From positions 12,379,593-12,443,592 of the forward strand of contig OX457027.1 of NCBI GenBank assembly GCA_949752745.1: DNA of 64,000 nt, read 5' to 3'. Source of the DNA: Protula sp. h YS-2021 (Eukaryota > Annelida > Polychaeta > Sabellida > Serpulidae). Positions 21,291-33,152 of the stretch are shown here, piece after piece. Position 1 is the first letter of the stretch. Every line of letters starts with the position of its first letter. Under the pieces are notes generated by a model, which saw only the letters and a list, made by a program, of their open reading frames with translations, did no database searches and was not told the DNA's origin. Position numbers and translations under genes: made by a program.

Positions 21291-23830
21291 TATATAATCG
21301 AAAAATACGGTACAAATTTCGCCAATATTTCCGATAAATTGGTGAAGTACCACCAGAAGCATGATAGCCTGGTAAGTATTACTGTCCGCTTCCGCTCTTA
21401 AAAATTGTTGGCAGTAAGATTATATCCCTAGCGTTTGTTAAGAAATTGGGTTTTGATAAATATTTCTACTATTTTTTTTCTGAATCACGAAAGAAAAATA
21501 ATGGCAATTTTATTACTGTCTCAACTATCTTGACCAAAATTTTGTTTCCTGGTGTCGGTTAAGATTTAACTAAAAGTTGTTTTGTCACCAGATATTTGCA
21601 AATAAAAACAGCCACAGTCAAGAAGGCAGTAATACAGTCACAGTCAAGAAGGCAGTAAGAGAGTCCAGCAATTTTTTTTGAGTTAGTTAAATTTTACGAA
21701 AATAATTTGGGTTTTTATTCAAATTTCCACCAATGTTTTCCCAGTCACCAGAAATAGTTTTAGGACGTTTGCATGTGTTAGTAGGCGATACGTTTTCATG
21801 AAAATTGGGTTTTGGGCTAATATTTCCTGTACTTTTATTTGAATCACGAAAAAAAAAACGTAATGGCCAGGTGGATACCAATGACGAACACCTTTAATCT
21901 AAATTTCACTTCAGGTGAAGACCATATATCTTGAGCCAGCTGCGCTTTCAATAATGTTTTTGGCGAATCGCCAAAAAAGTTCTAGCCAGATAGGTACTAA
22001 TGTCCGCTTCCTTCATTTAAATTTTTAATAAGGTAAGATCTCATCCCTAGCGTAAGTTTTTTGCCAATATTTCCTCCATTGTTTTCCGAATTGCGCAAAA
22101 ACAGCAGTAACCAGATAAGTACTAATGACCATTATCTTGAACCAAAATTTCAGGAAAGTAGGCAATGGTACGAGTTAAGATTTTACTGAATTTTGTTGGT
22201 TTTCCGCCAATATTTCCGCAAAATTTTTGCCAATCACAAAAAAGTAATAGCGAGTTAGGTAGTAATGCCTGCTACCTTTACTTAAAATTTTAAGACAGTA
22301 AAGCTTTTTTCATGGAGTTCGAATTCTGCTAAAACATGATTTTTTCACCGATATTTCCGCCAATTTTTGGCGAATCATCGAAAAAGTGGCCAGGTGGACA
22401 CTTACATCGCCCACGTTCCACCAGAATTTTAGAACGTTTCTCTGAAAAGCCTACGTTTTAAAGAAAACTGTGTTTGGGGCAATATTTCCACCAATTTTTG
22501 GTGCATTACTGAAAAAGTAATTACCAGGTAGACAGTAATGTGTGCTAACATTACTTAAATTACATTTTTAAGACGGTAAGATTATATAACACGTTACTTA
22601 AGATTTTAGTAAGAAATTTGTTTTTCGCCAATATTTCTCCCAATATTTTTTCGAATGACGAAAAGCAGTAATAGCCAAGTAAATGCAAATGTCCACTGTC
22701 TTTAACTCGGATTTCTAGATTGTAAGGCTATTTCTTCAATGTGAGTTAAGATTTTACTGAAAATTTGGTTTTTCGCCAAAATCTCCACCACTTTTTGGCC
22801 AATCATAAAAATGTATTAGTTTTGGGGGCAGTAATGTTTGCTGTCTATACTTCAAATTTCAAAATAATAACGCCGTTTTTCTGGAGTTAGTCAAGATTCT
22901 ACGCAAAAATCGTTTTATCGCCACTATTTCCAGCAATATTTGGCGGATTACCAAATGAAGCAATAGTCAGGTGGACACCTGTGCCTTCTACCTTTCGCCA
23001 GGTTTGCAGAATGTTTCCATCAATACAGGAGGAGGAAATACATTTTAAAGAATTTTGGCCATTATTTCCATCAATTTTTGGCGAATCGCCAAAGTAGTAA
23101 CTGCCAAGTAGGTAGTAGTGTTTGCTACTTTAACCAACATTCCTTTCAATGAAGCATTTTCCTGGCATTAGTTAAGATTTTCGAAAAAAATTTTGCCGCG
23201 AATCAGAAAAAAAGAGAAAAAATAGCGAAGTAGGTACGAATTTCCGATTACTTCATTCAAAAGTTTGAGACAGTAAGATGATATAATTAGCCTTACTTAA
23301 GATTTTAATAAGAAATTGGTTTTTCACCAATAATTTCACCAATTTTTCGGAATTACGAAAAAGAGTAGCAGCCAGGTGAGTATCAATGACCGCCATCGTT
23401 AACAAGAATTCCAAGACAGGCCATTCCTATGGCGTGAGTCGAGATTTTACTGAAAATTGTTTGCATTTTCGCCAATTTACCACATTTTTGGGCAATAACC
23501 AAAAAAAGTAATAGCCAGGCAGGTAGCTTTATTTGCTTAAAATATCAAGGAAGTATTGCTATTTTCCTAGGGATAGTTAAGATTTTACGACAGAATTTGG
23601 TATTTCGCTAATATTTTCGCGATTTTTTTTTTGCGAACCCCCAAAATAAGTTACAACCAGGTGGATACTTATGACCCCTACCTTCAACCAAAATTCTAGA
23701 AGGTTTCCATGAAAACTCTAGGATAAGATACGTTTTAAAGAAAATTGTTTTTTGGTCAATATCAATACTTCAGCCACTTTTTGGCGAATTGCCGAGCAAG
23801 TAATAGCCAAGTAGGTACGTAGCAGGAAAT
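21291..23830. repeat. ancient ~145 bp degenerate satellite
   Basis: The motifs cgccaatatttccgcc, tttttggcgaatc.ccaaaaa, agtaatagccaggtagg, tttaagacagtaag and gttaagattttac recur in this order roughly every 140-150 bp, about 17 times. Copies are strongly diverged (my estimate 60-75 percent identical). The piece ttggcgaatcgccaa is itself almost palindromic. No coding potential. Confidence 0.75.
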
Positions 23831-24159
23831 ACGCCTTTTCAACTTAAAAGTGAAATGGTACATAATTTCAACCACTGTAAAAAACTGGAGCTAAAATCGC
23901 ATAACCGTATCCAATTATTGATACCAACGCTCTTTAGCCAGTCTATCGTGTATTGACTGTGTTGACAGTGTGACAATTGAGACATAACAAATTTAACTCG
24001 CACATATAAAACACAAGAATTACTATATAGTTGAACTTATTGAGGTTATCACTGTTCAAGTGCCATACCCATTTTATTTGGTGTTTATTACGGCTTTAAA
24101 TGGCGGTATCACTGCAAAAGACTGGTTTAAAATCCGATACTCTTTCTGAGAACCAAAGC

Positions 24160-24660
24160 ACCTGGTTTGGCTGAGTGGACAGCAGTGCACTATCGGTTCT
24201 CCCAGCATCCGCCTGATTGCAACTTCTCACCAGTGAGGTTATTTTGTGGAGAAGTCAGCATTGTAATTGTAGGAAAACATCGTCATAGGGACAAAGCGGC
24301 AACTTGATCCCTCGTTACACATTCCACTTATGCTTCGTGTGGGGATCTACAAATGTGCATAGTCTGCCTCTCCAGTGATATTTACAGCCAGGGAGACCCA
24401 AAGTCATAGCAAAGCCACTTAAGTGCTGTAATCTCGGGCTCTCCAAATGCCCCACTGTGAGTGTCGATGCATAACTAAACACATAAGCCTAAAACTAAGG
24501 ATACAGGGTCAAAGGAGACTAATCGGAAGTTCTTTCTAGTTGTTCCCTTACTATTTCATCATTCTTCCTTACTCCCCCACCTGTTCTTAAGCAAGTAGTC
24601 TTAATAATAGTCTTAATAGTTGCTGAATGGGACGTCAAACACCAAACAAACAAACCGCAG
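24160..24660 (+). mobile_element. probable degenerate tRNA-derived SINE
   Basis: The 5' part holds tggctgagtgg (24168-24178), which fits the Pol III A box of tRNA genes. A weaker B-box-like ggttctccc follows closely. The 3' end is gggacgtcaaacacc followed by (caaa)n, a tail type common in invertebrate SINEs. The A-to-B spacing is shorter than canonical, so the head is doubtful. Confidence 0.4.
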
Positions 24661-26300
24661 ACGATATTCGGAACCAAGAGAACACTCCTGAGTTGACTGC
24701 AGTGGCAAAGATTTGCTACGTGAATCCATGAAAAGGTCTCCGTAATCTTACACAAGCACATCGCTGGTCAGAAACGAGGTAACCGAACCAGTATCTTATA
24801 AAGGATTGATAGTATTCACTGAATGGGTGCTCTTTCCCGAAGCATTGCAACGGATAAGCTATCGATCTGCCGTTGGCCAACAACCTGATATCTCTCCGAC
24901 CATGATAGTGTCTCCGTGGCCACAACAGATTCTGTGCACCTTTCCTCTGACAGCCATTTTCCCACAGGTTTTACGGAATATAAGTGGGACTAGATGCCGG
25001 CGGTTCCTGCTAATTGTTTCTGTCCAGCAAGAGGCCAGTTGGCTGCTCATCAGGTCAGCATATCTTTCTAATATAGCTGCACGGGTTTAGGCTACTCCAC
25101 TTAACTTCATCCAAATTCACATCTGTTGCATACCCAACTGTGGGCGATCACCTTCCTCTCGTATTAGTGAAGCGGCTTGGTGTTGGTTTACTCAAAAATT
25201 TAATTCTCACCATCCGGTGATCTACAGCAGAACTGGACACGCAAATGGTTCATTCTTTGTTGGCATTCTGATGCAGTTTCGTTTTCTAGTTATTTTCAAT
25301 AATGATAAAGTGATGAGTTAAATAAAATTTTGGGATGAACTCATCAGTTTTGAGACAAAACCCAAGGACTGCACGAACCAGATGTTTGATTAGCATACAA
25401 AGGGTGACTTAATTTAAAACATCTGTTCAAAGATCTAAATATTTTTAATTCATTGAGCTTTATTTTAAAGTAGTTCTGTGCTTCTAAAACTGATTTTGAA
25501 GACTTATATTTTAGCACAGGGGCCATTGGCAAATTGACAAAATTCAAAATTTTCTGTATATTTTTGTGTTTCTCTTTGAAATTTGGCGCGACTTTTTGCT
25601 TTAGATTGTAAGAAGGCATACCATTGTCTTAACACAGGCGCATTTTGCATGGATACCCGAAACATTCAGTTCCTACCCTTTCCTCTGTAAAATAAATAAA
25701 TAAAATAATGATAATCATAATAATAATAACAATAATAATAATGCTTATTAAATCGCTATTGCAATAAAAAAATACATAAGAAATATATAGACGAATTCTT
25801 TGAAATTGTGCAAGTCTGAAAATGAAAAAAAAACTTCGCATCTAAACGATCTTGTCTAACAATTTCTAAAAACCCGTAAGCCGCAGCCATAAAAACTTCA
25901 CACGGTTCGGTGCGGATGATGGGTTTGTCCAGATAAGTTTTCAGAAACTATAAAGCCCAGCTTTTTTGGCTTGACACAGTGAAAATATAAATCTATTGCA
26001 GATGTAACGTCGTGCTATTTTTCCAACTGGCCAAAAATGGACGCCGTTGCAATTTATCAAGATAAAATTTTACCATGATAAAAGTTTAGACATTTTGTAT
26101 CGAATCTTGGAGTCTGGTCCGTGCAAATTCTCGGACACTATTACGCCCAGCCTTTTGAAACTTAACACAGTGAAAATATTTGTAATGCAGGTATCCAATG
26201 TTGTCGTTTTGCCATCAAGCAAACGAAACAACCTGGCACATTAGAGTGCATAAAATAGAAGACGAATTATCAGAATTTCTTTTTTCTAGCTCTCCTAGTA
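24661..26300. other. intergenic, AT-rich
   Basis: Small open frames at 24806-25090 and 25344-25619 have no recognisable family or splice context. An (aat)n-like patch lies at 25688-25745. Confidence 0.45.
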
Positions 26301-27350
26301 CCATTTCGTCATTCTTCCTTTTTTCCAGTTGATCCGTTTGCAAGGGTGTTCCATTATTGTCTTCCTAGTTGTGAATAAATACGCAAACTTTTCTAGCTTT
26401 ACGCATTTAAAATACATCTATTGCAGATTGGCCAAACAATTACCACTTGACGGTCTTGTTTCATACTTTTTCGATGTCTTGATACTTTTTTCGGATGTAA
26501 AAGATACTTTTTGTTTGGAAACTTCCTCTAGCAAAACTGAATCCATGTTTTCATCAATATTTCAGCCAATTCTCGTCGAGTTGCAAATAAGTACTACTCA
26601 AAAAGAGATGGAAGAGGCGCTCTTGCACTCTCTCACCGATCATAATTTTAAGCGGTTTCCATAAAGATGCTAGGAGATTTTCAAAAGGAAAAATAGTTTT
26701 AGGCCAATGTTTCCGCTAGTTTTGATAAATCGTGAAGAAAAGTAAAGGTCGGGCAGGTTCTAATGTCTACTATCTTTAACCAACGTTTCAAGACAGTCAG
26801 ACTAATGTTCGTTTCTCTGATTCAAAATTTTAAGATGGAAAGATGGCATTCCTGGGGTTAGCGAAGATGTTATTAAGAAACACGGTTTCATCAATATTTC
26901 AGTCACTTTTTTCGAATTACAGAAAACAGGTAGGTACTAGGGACCGATAACATTAAGTGGAATTTTAAGACAGCGAGGCTATTTCTGTGGCATCATTTAG
27001 GATCTTATTGAACTGTTTTTTTTCTCAAATATATCCGCAAATTTGTGGCGATTCTCCAACCAAAAAGGGTGTAGCTAAGTTCGTAATTTCATTTTACGAA
27101 AATTGTTTTTTCTCCAATATTTCTGCCAAACGTTGGCGAATCACCAAAAAACAGCGACAGTAAGGTGGACATGAATGCCCTGCTCCATGCTTCAGAATTT
27201 TAGGACCTGTCCGTAAAAATTCGAGCAGATACTGTTTTTTAAAGATTGGTTTCCAGCCAATATTTCGGCCAATTCTTTCCGAATTGCTAAAGTAACAGCG
27301 AGGAAGGTACTAATGTCCTTCAACTAAAATTTCAAGACATTCAGATTAAA
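26301..27350. repeat. second block of the ~145 bp degenerate satellite
   Basis: The same motif set as at 21.3-23.8 kb (atttcagccaatt, ttggcgaatcaccaaaaa, tttaagacagt). It is more diverged and separated from the first block by about 2.5 kb of other sequence. An open frame of 111 codons at 26329-26664 is made of this repeat. Confidence 0.6.
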
Positions 27351-28384
27351 CCCTATGAGGAAACCACTATAATCCCCGCTTCTGTAGAAACTGAGGCTAA
27401 AAAGAAAATGATTATAAACAAAATGACCACCAAATCAAATTTTGTAACAATTAAATAGACAAAAATAAGGATAAAATATTTTCCTCGAGCTGATCAGAGA
27501 AAAAAGTGTAAAACAATTGTTGAAGAGAAAAATGTATGGTAGTGGAAATTTAAAAAAGTATAGTAGTGTTTAAAAAGATGTGGCAACACTGCAATAATCG
27601 CTGATAATAGTTTTTCGTGCTATTTTTGTTATATATCTTAAAGGAATGGAGAGATATATATCTAAATATTATTATTGCTGCTGTTATAGTTATTTTTGCA
27701 ATAGTAATGTAACAAGCACTATTATTAATATTACCATTATTATTATTATTATTATTATTATTTTATTAATATTATTTAATTTATTATTATTTTACTTTGA
27801 AACTGCGATGACCATGTAATTACGCATTGATATCGCCCCCAACATTATTTTTGTCATCTCATTACAGTATATTTTATAGGATATATTTATATACGTATGC
27901 ATACACATACATATAAAACCTAAGCAATCAAGTCAAGTGGCTATGCGCCCCACATGAATTCAATTTACCATTAATAGTTTAAGTCAAGACGTGACCCTGA
28001 ATCGCTTTCTTGAATGGCCATTTTGGTTGTTTTAATCGTGCTTTAATTTGGCGACCAAACCACCAAAATTTTGAGAACCGCCAAAAAAGTACAGAATTCA
28101 ATTCAGTCGCACAGTAGGCCCCAATTTTAAAAAAATCATACAGAATACTAAAATTATAGAGCAATTATATTTATGATTAAATATGACGAATTTTGGAATT
28201 TGGCAAATTGGCAAAATCCATGAGGCCAATGGCTTACATTGTTTCTTCCTCAGTTTTATTAGGAACAAACAAATCAATAAAGTCAAATTCATTTTTCAAT
28301 AGATATAAAAATGTATTGGGAAAAGTCACTTATTTTCTCACAATGAAAGTAAGGCTAAAAAAGTGTTTTTGTATGACACTCCCT
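27351..28384. other. intergenic, AT-rich
   Basis: Contains an (att)n microsatellite at 27733-27765. No exon was recognised. Confidence 0.5.
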
Positions 28385-29075
28385 GACTGGGTGAATACTG
28401 CCATGGAGTGCATTGTACTGTGTTAGAGCACGGCTTGCAGAATAATGACGTGGAGTGCATTGTGCGGTGTTAGAGCACGGCTTGCAGAATAATGACGTGG
28501 AGCGCATTGTACGGTGTTAGAGCACGACTTGCAGAATAATTATGTAGAGTGCATTGTACGGTGTTAGAGCACGGATCGCAGAATAGTGACCCGGAGTGCA
28601 TTGTACGGTGTTAGAGCACGGGTCGCAGAATAATGGAGGGGAGTGCATTGTACGGCGTTACAGCACGGCGTGCAGAATAATGACGTCTAGTGCATTGTAC
28701 GGCGTTAGAGCACGGCTTGCAGAATAAGGACGTAGAGTGCAGTGCACAGCGTTAGAACACGGATCGCAGAATAGTGACGTAGAGTGTCTTGTACGGTGTT
28801 AGAGTACAGCTCGCAGAATAATGACGTAGAGTGCCTTGTACGGTGTTAGAGTACGGCCCGCAGAATAATGACGTGGAGTGCAGTGTACGGTGTTAGGGCA
28901 CGGCTCGCAGAATAATGACGCGGAGTGCATTGTACGGTGTTAGAGCAATGATCGCAGAATAATGGAGGGGAGGGCATTGTACGGTGTTAGAGCACGGATC
29001 GCAGAATAATGGAGGGGAGTGCATTGTACGGTGTCAGAGCACGGATTGCATAATAATGGCGGGGAGTGCATTTCA
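28385..29075. repeat. 47 bp minisatellite
   Basis: About 15 copies containing gagtgcattgtacggtgt, tagagcacgg and cgcagaataatgac, with moderate divergence. Confidence 0.95.
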
Positions 29076-29159
29076 TACTAATTTTTGGGATGTTGACCCG
29101 TAAGCCAGTGCATTTTCTGGCTAAATAAAAAATTGACAAGTCGAGGACGCAAAGCAAAA

Positions 29160-29425
29160 CCCGATCATTAACACCTGACAAGCCTTTGGCTTGCAAGAGT
29201 TATATGAATTTGTGCGAGCAGCCGTTCGTCCTTTTTTTCTTCTTGACACTTTTTCCGATTTTTTTGTGTCTTCTTCTTCTCTGACACTATGGGCCCTAGG
29301 GCCATGAAACTTGGGACTTATGAAGAGCTTGATCTGAACAAGTGCATGTTACTTTTTATTTTCGTTTTCGATTTTGTTTTCTTTGCTAAAACACCATGTG
29401 AAAAGAGTGTATTTTTGCAAGTAAA
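29160..29425 (+). repeat. dispersed repeat, copy 1
   Basis: Shares an ordered set of segments (tatatgaatttgtgcg, gccgtt, cttgaca, gggccctaggg, actttttattttcg, gtgaaaagagtgta) with 62235-62465 in the same orientation. This is an unclassified interspersed element. Confidence 0.65.
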
Positions 29426-29634
29426 TGCGATGCATTTAATGTACAGCACAGAACATCACACAGTTGCTAAGCTTTGTGCGAGCTCTCACTGCGTAAACAG
29501 ATAACACGGCGTATGCCTGATCAGTCAATCAAACCTTAAGTCAACAAAAAGCAAACACTACTCGGCTTATAAGGCGTATTCAAGCTGTGTTGTTTGCTAA
29601 TATATTTAGCTGGTATTAAGTTATCAAGAATCCC

Positions 29635-29752
29635 GGACAAAACGGCGACGGCCAGAACGGCGACGGACAAAACGGAGAAGACCAAAACGGCGACGGCTAA
29701 AACGGCGATGGCCAAAACGGCGACAAGTGCAACCCCGGACAAAACGGCGACA
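29635..29752. repeat. aaaacggcgacggc short array
   Basis: About seven copies of a 15-18 bp unit. It gives a KTATAKTAMAKTAT frame that is not a gene. Confidence 0.85.
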
Positions 29753-31474
29753 GAGTTTTTTTTAAGTTTATGCTTTAAAACGCTTATTAAAAAAACACAA
29801 AAAGCAACAACGTTGCCAACACAGTTTATTTAACCATCAGAGATAAATAAATCTGAACACGGTGCAGCATTTCTCCCAACGTGCCCTTCCTGCCCTCCCT
29901 AACCACCTCCTTCCTGTCACCAGTCACTGTCTCAGTAATCTGCTCAAGGAATGATTTACTCACATAACCGATACAGATAAGTATTAGCTCATTAAGGCGA
30001 TTAAAACATCAGTCTTTCATTGCTGATAATTCCGAAGTCCTTTTAGCGGCGTATTAATTTTGCCTTTTATTGATGTATATTCACGTGCAATAAAGGATTA
30101 GTGGGCACAGTCGCTAAATACAATAATGTCTTTCAAAATGTTCTTATTTACAGCCCCCCACCCCACCCCACACACACACGATGGATTATCGTATAATTGT
30201 AATTAGGAATATATGAGAAAATGGTGTTAAATTATCCATTTTATTTTGCCCTTAAAATTTAAATATTGGTTCAAATTATACTCATCTTCAAGTAGAAATG
30301 AATTGATTTATCTGGCAACACTATTCTTTGTATTTTGATTTTCAACATTAAATTATTAATCTTATCTTATTAATCTTATCTGGCTAAATCTTTTGATTTT
30401 CAGTTATCAACCTATGGAGTTTTTTTCTTGACAATGGTCCGATTTTTTAGAATATTATAAGCCGCATACATGTTGTGTCATAAGCTCTGTACAAAGTTGT
30501 ATAACACACTGTATGCATGTTGTAAAATACTTTATATTATTCGAGAAAAAACCCATTGAAGGAAGTATTTTTGCGTTTTAATTTTTGTCAAGTGTTTAAC
30601 ATTTCGCTAGCGAAATAGGGTTCTAGTTTTTTATCTAGAAATGCAACGCTAAGGGCTGCAGCAGCATTCACACAAGCCTCTCGCATCTACCAACAGCCAC
30701 ACTGTGCATTGCGTGATGTCTGCTTAATTTGCATAGGCTCAATACGCTGATCGTAGTAAAACGCTTGCATTGGTTTTGTAAGAACGACGCGTGGATACAA
30801 AGTCTTACCTGGCCATTCGAAGTATGCTGAATTTGCATGCAAATTATCAGCTTCAGTTACACAGTGTACTTGGGAGGGGGGATGCCTCACAGAGAAAGTA
30901 GCAAAGTTATGTTTTGTTTCTAGAAAGGTTTTTCAAACTGGCAAAAAGTTCCTTACAAAGGAATATATATATAAAAAAGAACAAAATCAGGCTGAAAAGT
31001 TGTACTCGAAAGCAGAAACTGATTTTTTAAATATATTTTTTTTGTTTTTGGCTAATTGTTTAATATTTTCCCTTTGAGAAATAGGGTCTCACTTGTACTG
31101 TCTTCAAACACTTTTTTTAACTTTTAATAACCTCAATGACAAAATTTTTTGTTTCATAACTTGATTGGGTGATTTGGGCTACACCTGAGTATGAAAGAGT
31201 GCGTTTTAGCAAAACACGCAGCGGCATTTTATCTAATTTGTGAAAGGAAGAAATAGGGCACGCATATATAAGACTTGATGAAAAGATATTCACGAACTGC
31301 TCTAACAATTTTTTTATTTTTAACAAATACATCGAAAATGAACGAAAAGCGTTTCACAAACTGATCGCTTCTTCTACCTTTACAACAGGAGGCATTAAGC
31401 TACCATTTCAATTATTACAATAAAAACACTAGAGCAGTGTGCATCGCCCACATATTCCCCACAGGCCCTCTATC
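29753..31474. other. intergenic, AT-rich
   Basis: No exon with family support. A strong donor-like cag/gtaaga on the minus strand at 30808 has no convincing exon attached. Confidence 0.4.
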
Positions 31475-32225
31475 AGTTAAACACGGCCATCTATAGTCAA
31501 TCAAGAGCTGAAATTTTCCAAGTCCAGTTGGTGCATTTTCCTTGGACGAACCTGGCCCATTTACAATAACGATCTGTGTTTGTTCCCATAAAAGCTACAT
31601 ACCAAGTTTAATTAAAACCCCTGCAGTTGTTCTTGAGATATCGTGTTAACAAACTCATTCCGATGCTGAATAATTTCCAGGATTTGGTAAATTTTAAAGT
31701 GCATTTGGCTCATTTTTCTTGAGCCAACCTAACCCATTGACAATACCGATCCTTGTTAGTGCCCACAGAAGATACACACCATTAAAATCCTTGCAGTTGT
31801 TCTTGAAATATCGTGTTAACAATAGTCAATCAAGAGCTGAAATTTTCCAAGTCCAGCTGGTCCATTCTCCTTGGACGAACCTGGCCCATTTACAATACCG
31901 ATCTGTGTTTGCTCCCATAGCAACTACATACCAAGTTTCCCGAAATCCTTACAGGAACTTTTAAGTTATCGTGTTAACAAGCTGACACAATAGTCAATCA
32001 AGAGCTGAAATTTTCCAAGTCCAGCTGGTCCATTTTCTTTGGACGAACCTGGTACATTTACAATACAGATCTGTGTTTGTTCTTATAGAAGCTACATACA
32101 AAGTCTCATGAAAATACTTGCAGGAGTTTTTAAGTTATCGTGTTAACAAGCTCTTGATGACAGACTGACCGACCGACAGATCGACACGCGGTCGATCGTA
32201 TATATTCCCCCTGTGGGGAATAATA
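31475..32225. mobile_element. interspersed element with ~167 bp internal tandem repeat
   Basis: Four copies, one strongly diverged, of a ~167 bp unit containing gtcaatcaagagctgaaa, ttttccaagtccag, ggacgaacctgg and aagttatcgtgttaaca. The array is followed by gactgaccgaccgacaga and ttccccctgtggggaa, a short palindrome. A related attccccacagg lies just left of the array, so the unit may be bounded by inverted ends. No coding sequence. Confidence 0.6.
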
Positions 32226-33023
32226 ATAAATAATGGAGCAAAACAGAACATAACAGAACATAATATCACGATTTCAGGTGTTCTTTAGTTGATATACAGT
32301 GTCACTTTATCACATCTATAAAAGACATTAAGGATTATAAAAGAATAGTTCATCTTGAATGGTATATGCTTTGGTGGATGAATCCACTATCCAACGCGAC
32401 TGCAATTGTTTGAACACTTATTAATAAAATTAATGTTTCTTCTGATCACTTCGTTCACAATGACGCAGTTCAAAATTTAATATTAAGTGTCCTTGGCGTA
32501 GTTATCCCTTTGGGCGGTGATATAATATCCTCTAATAATGATATAATGATATAAGATCTTCTAATAGTGGCAGTGATATAATATCCTCAAAACATATGGC
32601 GAGCAATGGATTGGTCTAAGTCGGGTGTGCGATCGCCGCAAAATCGCATTTATTTCAGCTTGGCGATTAATCGATTTTTTTTTCAGGGATATTTTTTTCA
32701 TTGGTGATTTGCTGCATAATTGACATTTCTAGTCTATAAGAAATAAATCAACAATTAAAATTATATAATTATATAAAAATCACACTCCTATAAATTACAT
32801 TAAAAAGCCACAAAACTACAACACAAAACAAGGTCACACTGAATGTCGGTTGGAAGATTAAAATTTGACCAAAAACAAACAAACAAACAAACACAGGAGT
32901 GGCTCGTTTGTTTGTTTTTCTCCGATCATTAAAAATATATATTTTTTAAGTATACATATAAAAATGATGTTAATATTTGACGGTTTTTAGATGAAGGGGT
33001 TATGTTATTAGAGACTGACTTAC
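32226..33023. other. 3' side of the receptor gene, no exon found
   Basis: AT-rich sequence immediately downstream of the last recognised receptor exon. It must be intron or 3' flank. The cytoplasmic tail exons expected for this family were not recognised here. Confidence 0.45.
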
Positions 33024-33152
33024 CGTGAGTATTTCCACCTGCACAGCCTTTGAGCAGACGTCACTTTCCGGGTAAGCGCTCACGATGTTTGTCTTCGGGC
33101 CCATCGTTGTGTCGGGCCCGCTCTCTCCCGCGCCTTTAAAGATCGCGTAAAA
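33024..33152 (-). CDS. receptor exon J (after TM7)
   Basis: Acceptor ttgcttgcag, donor ctcacg/gtaagt, 43 codons, phase 0. It starts FYAIFKGAGESGPDTT directly after the TM7 peptide and is polar, so it is the start of the cytoplasmic tail. More exons must follow, because the frame leaves through a strong donor. Confidence 0.8.

Noticed and set aside
24806..25090. 94-codon open frame beside the SINE-like sequence
   Set aside because: No recognisable domain, and an overlapping opposite frame of similar length.
26329..26664. 111-codon open frame
   Set aside because: Composed of the degenerate 145 bp satellite, with no splice or family support.
30809..30850. Possible minus-strand exon with a strong donor (cag/gtaaga) that could continue the receptor tail
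   Set aside because: Only 14 codons fit the required phase. They read LIICMQIQHT, unlike a cytoplasmic tail, and the acceptor is weak.
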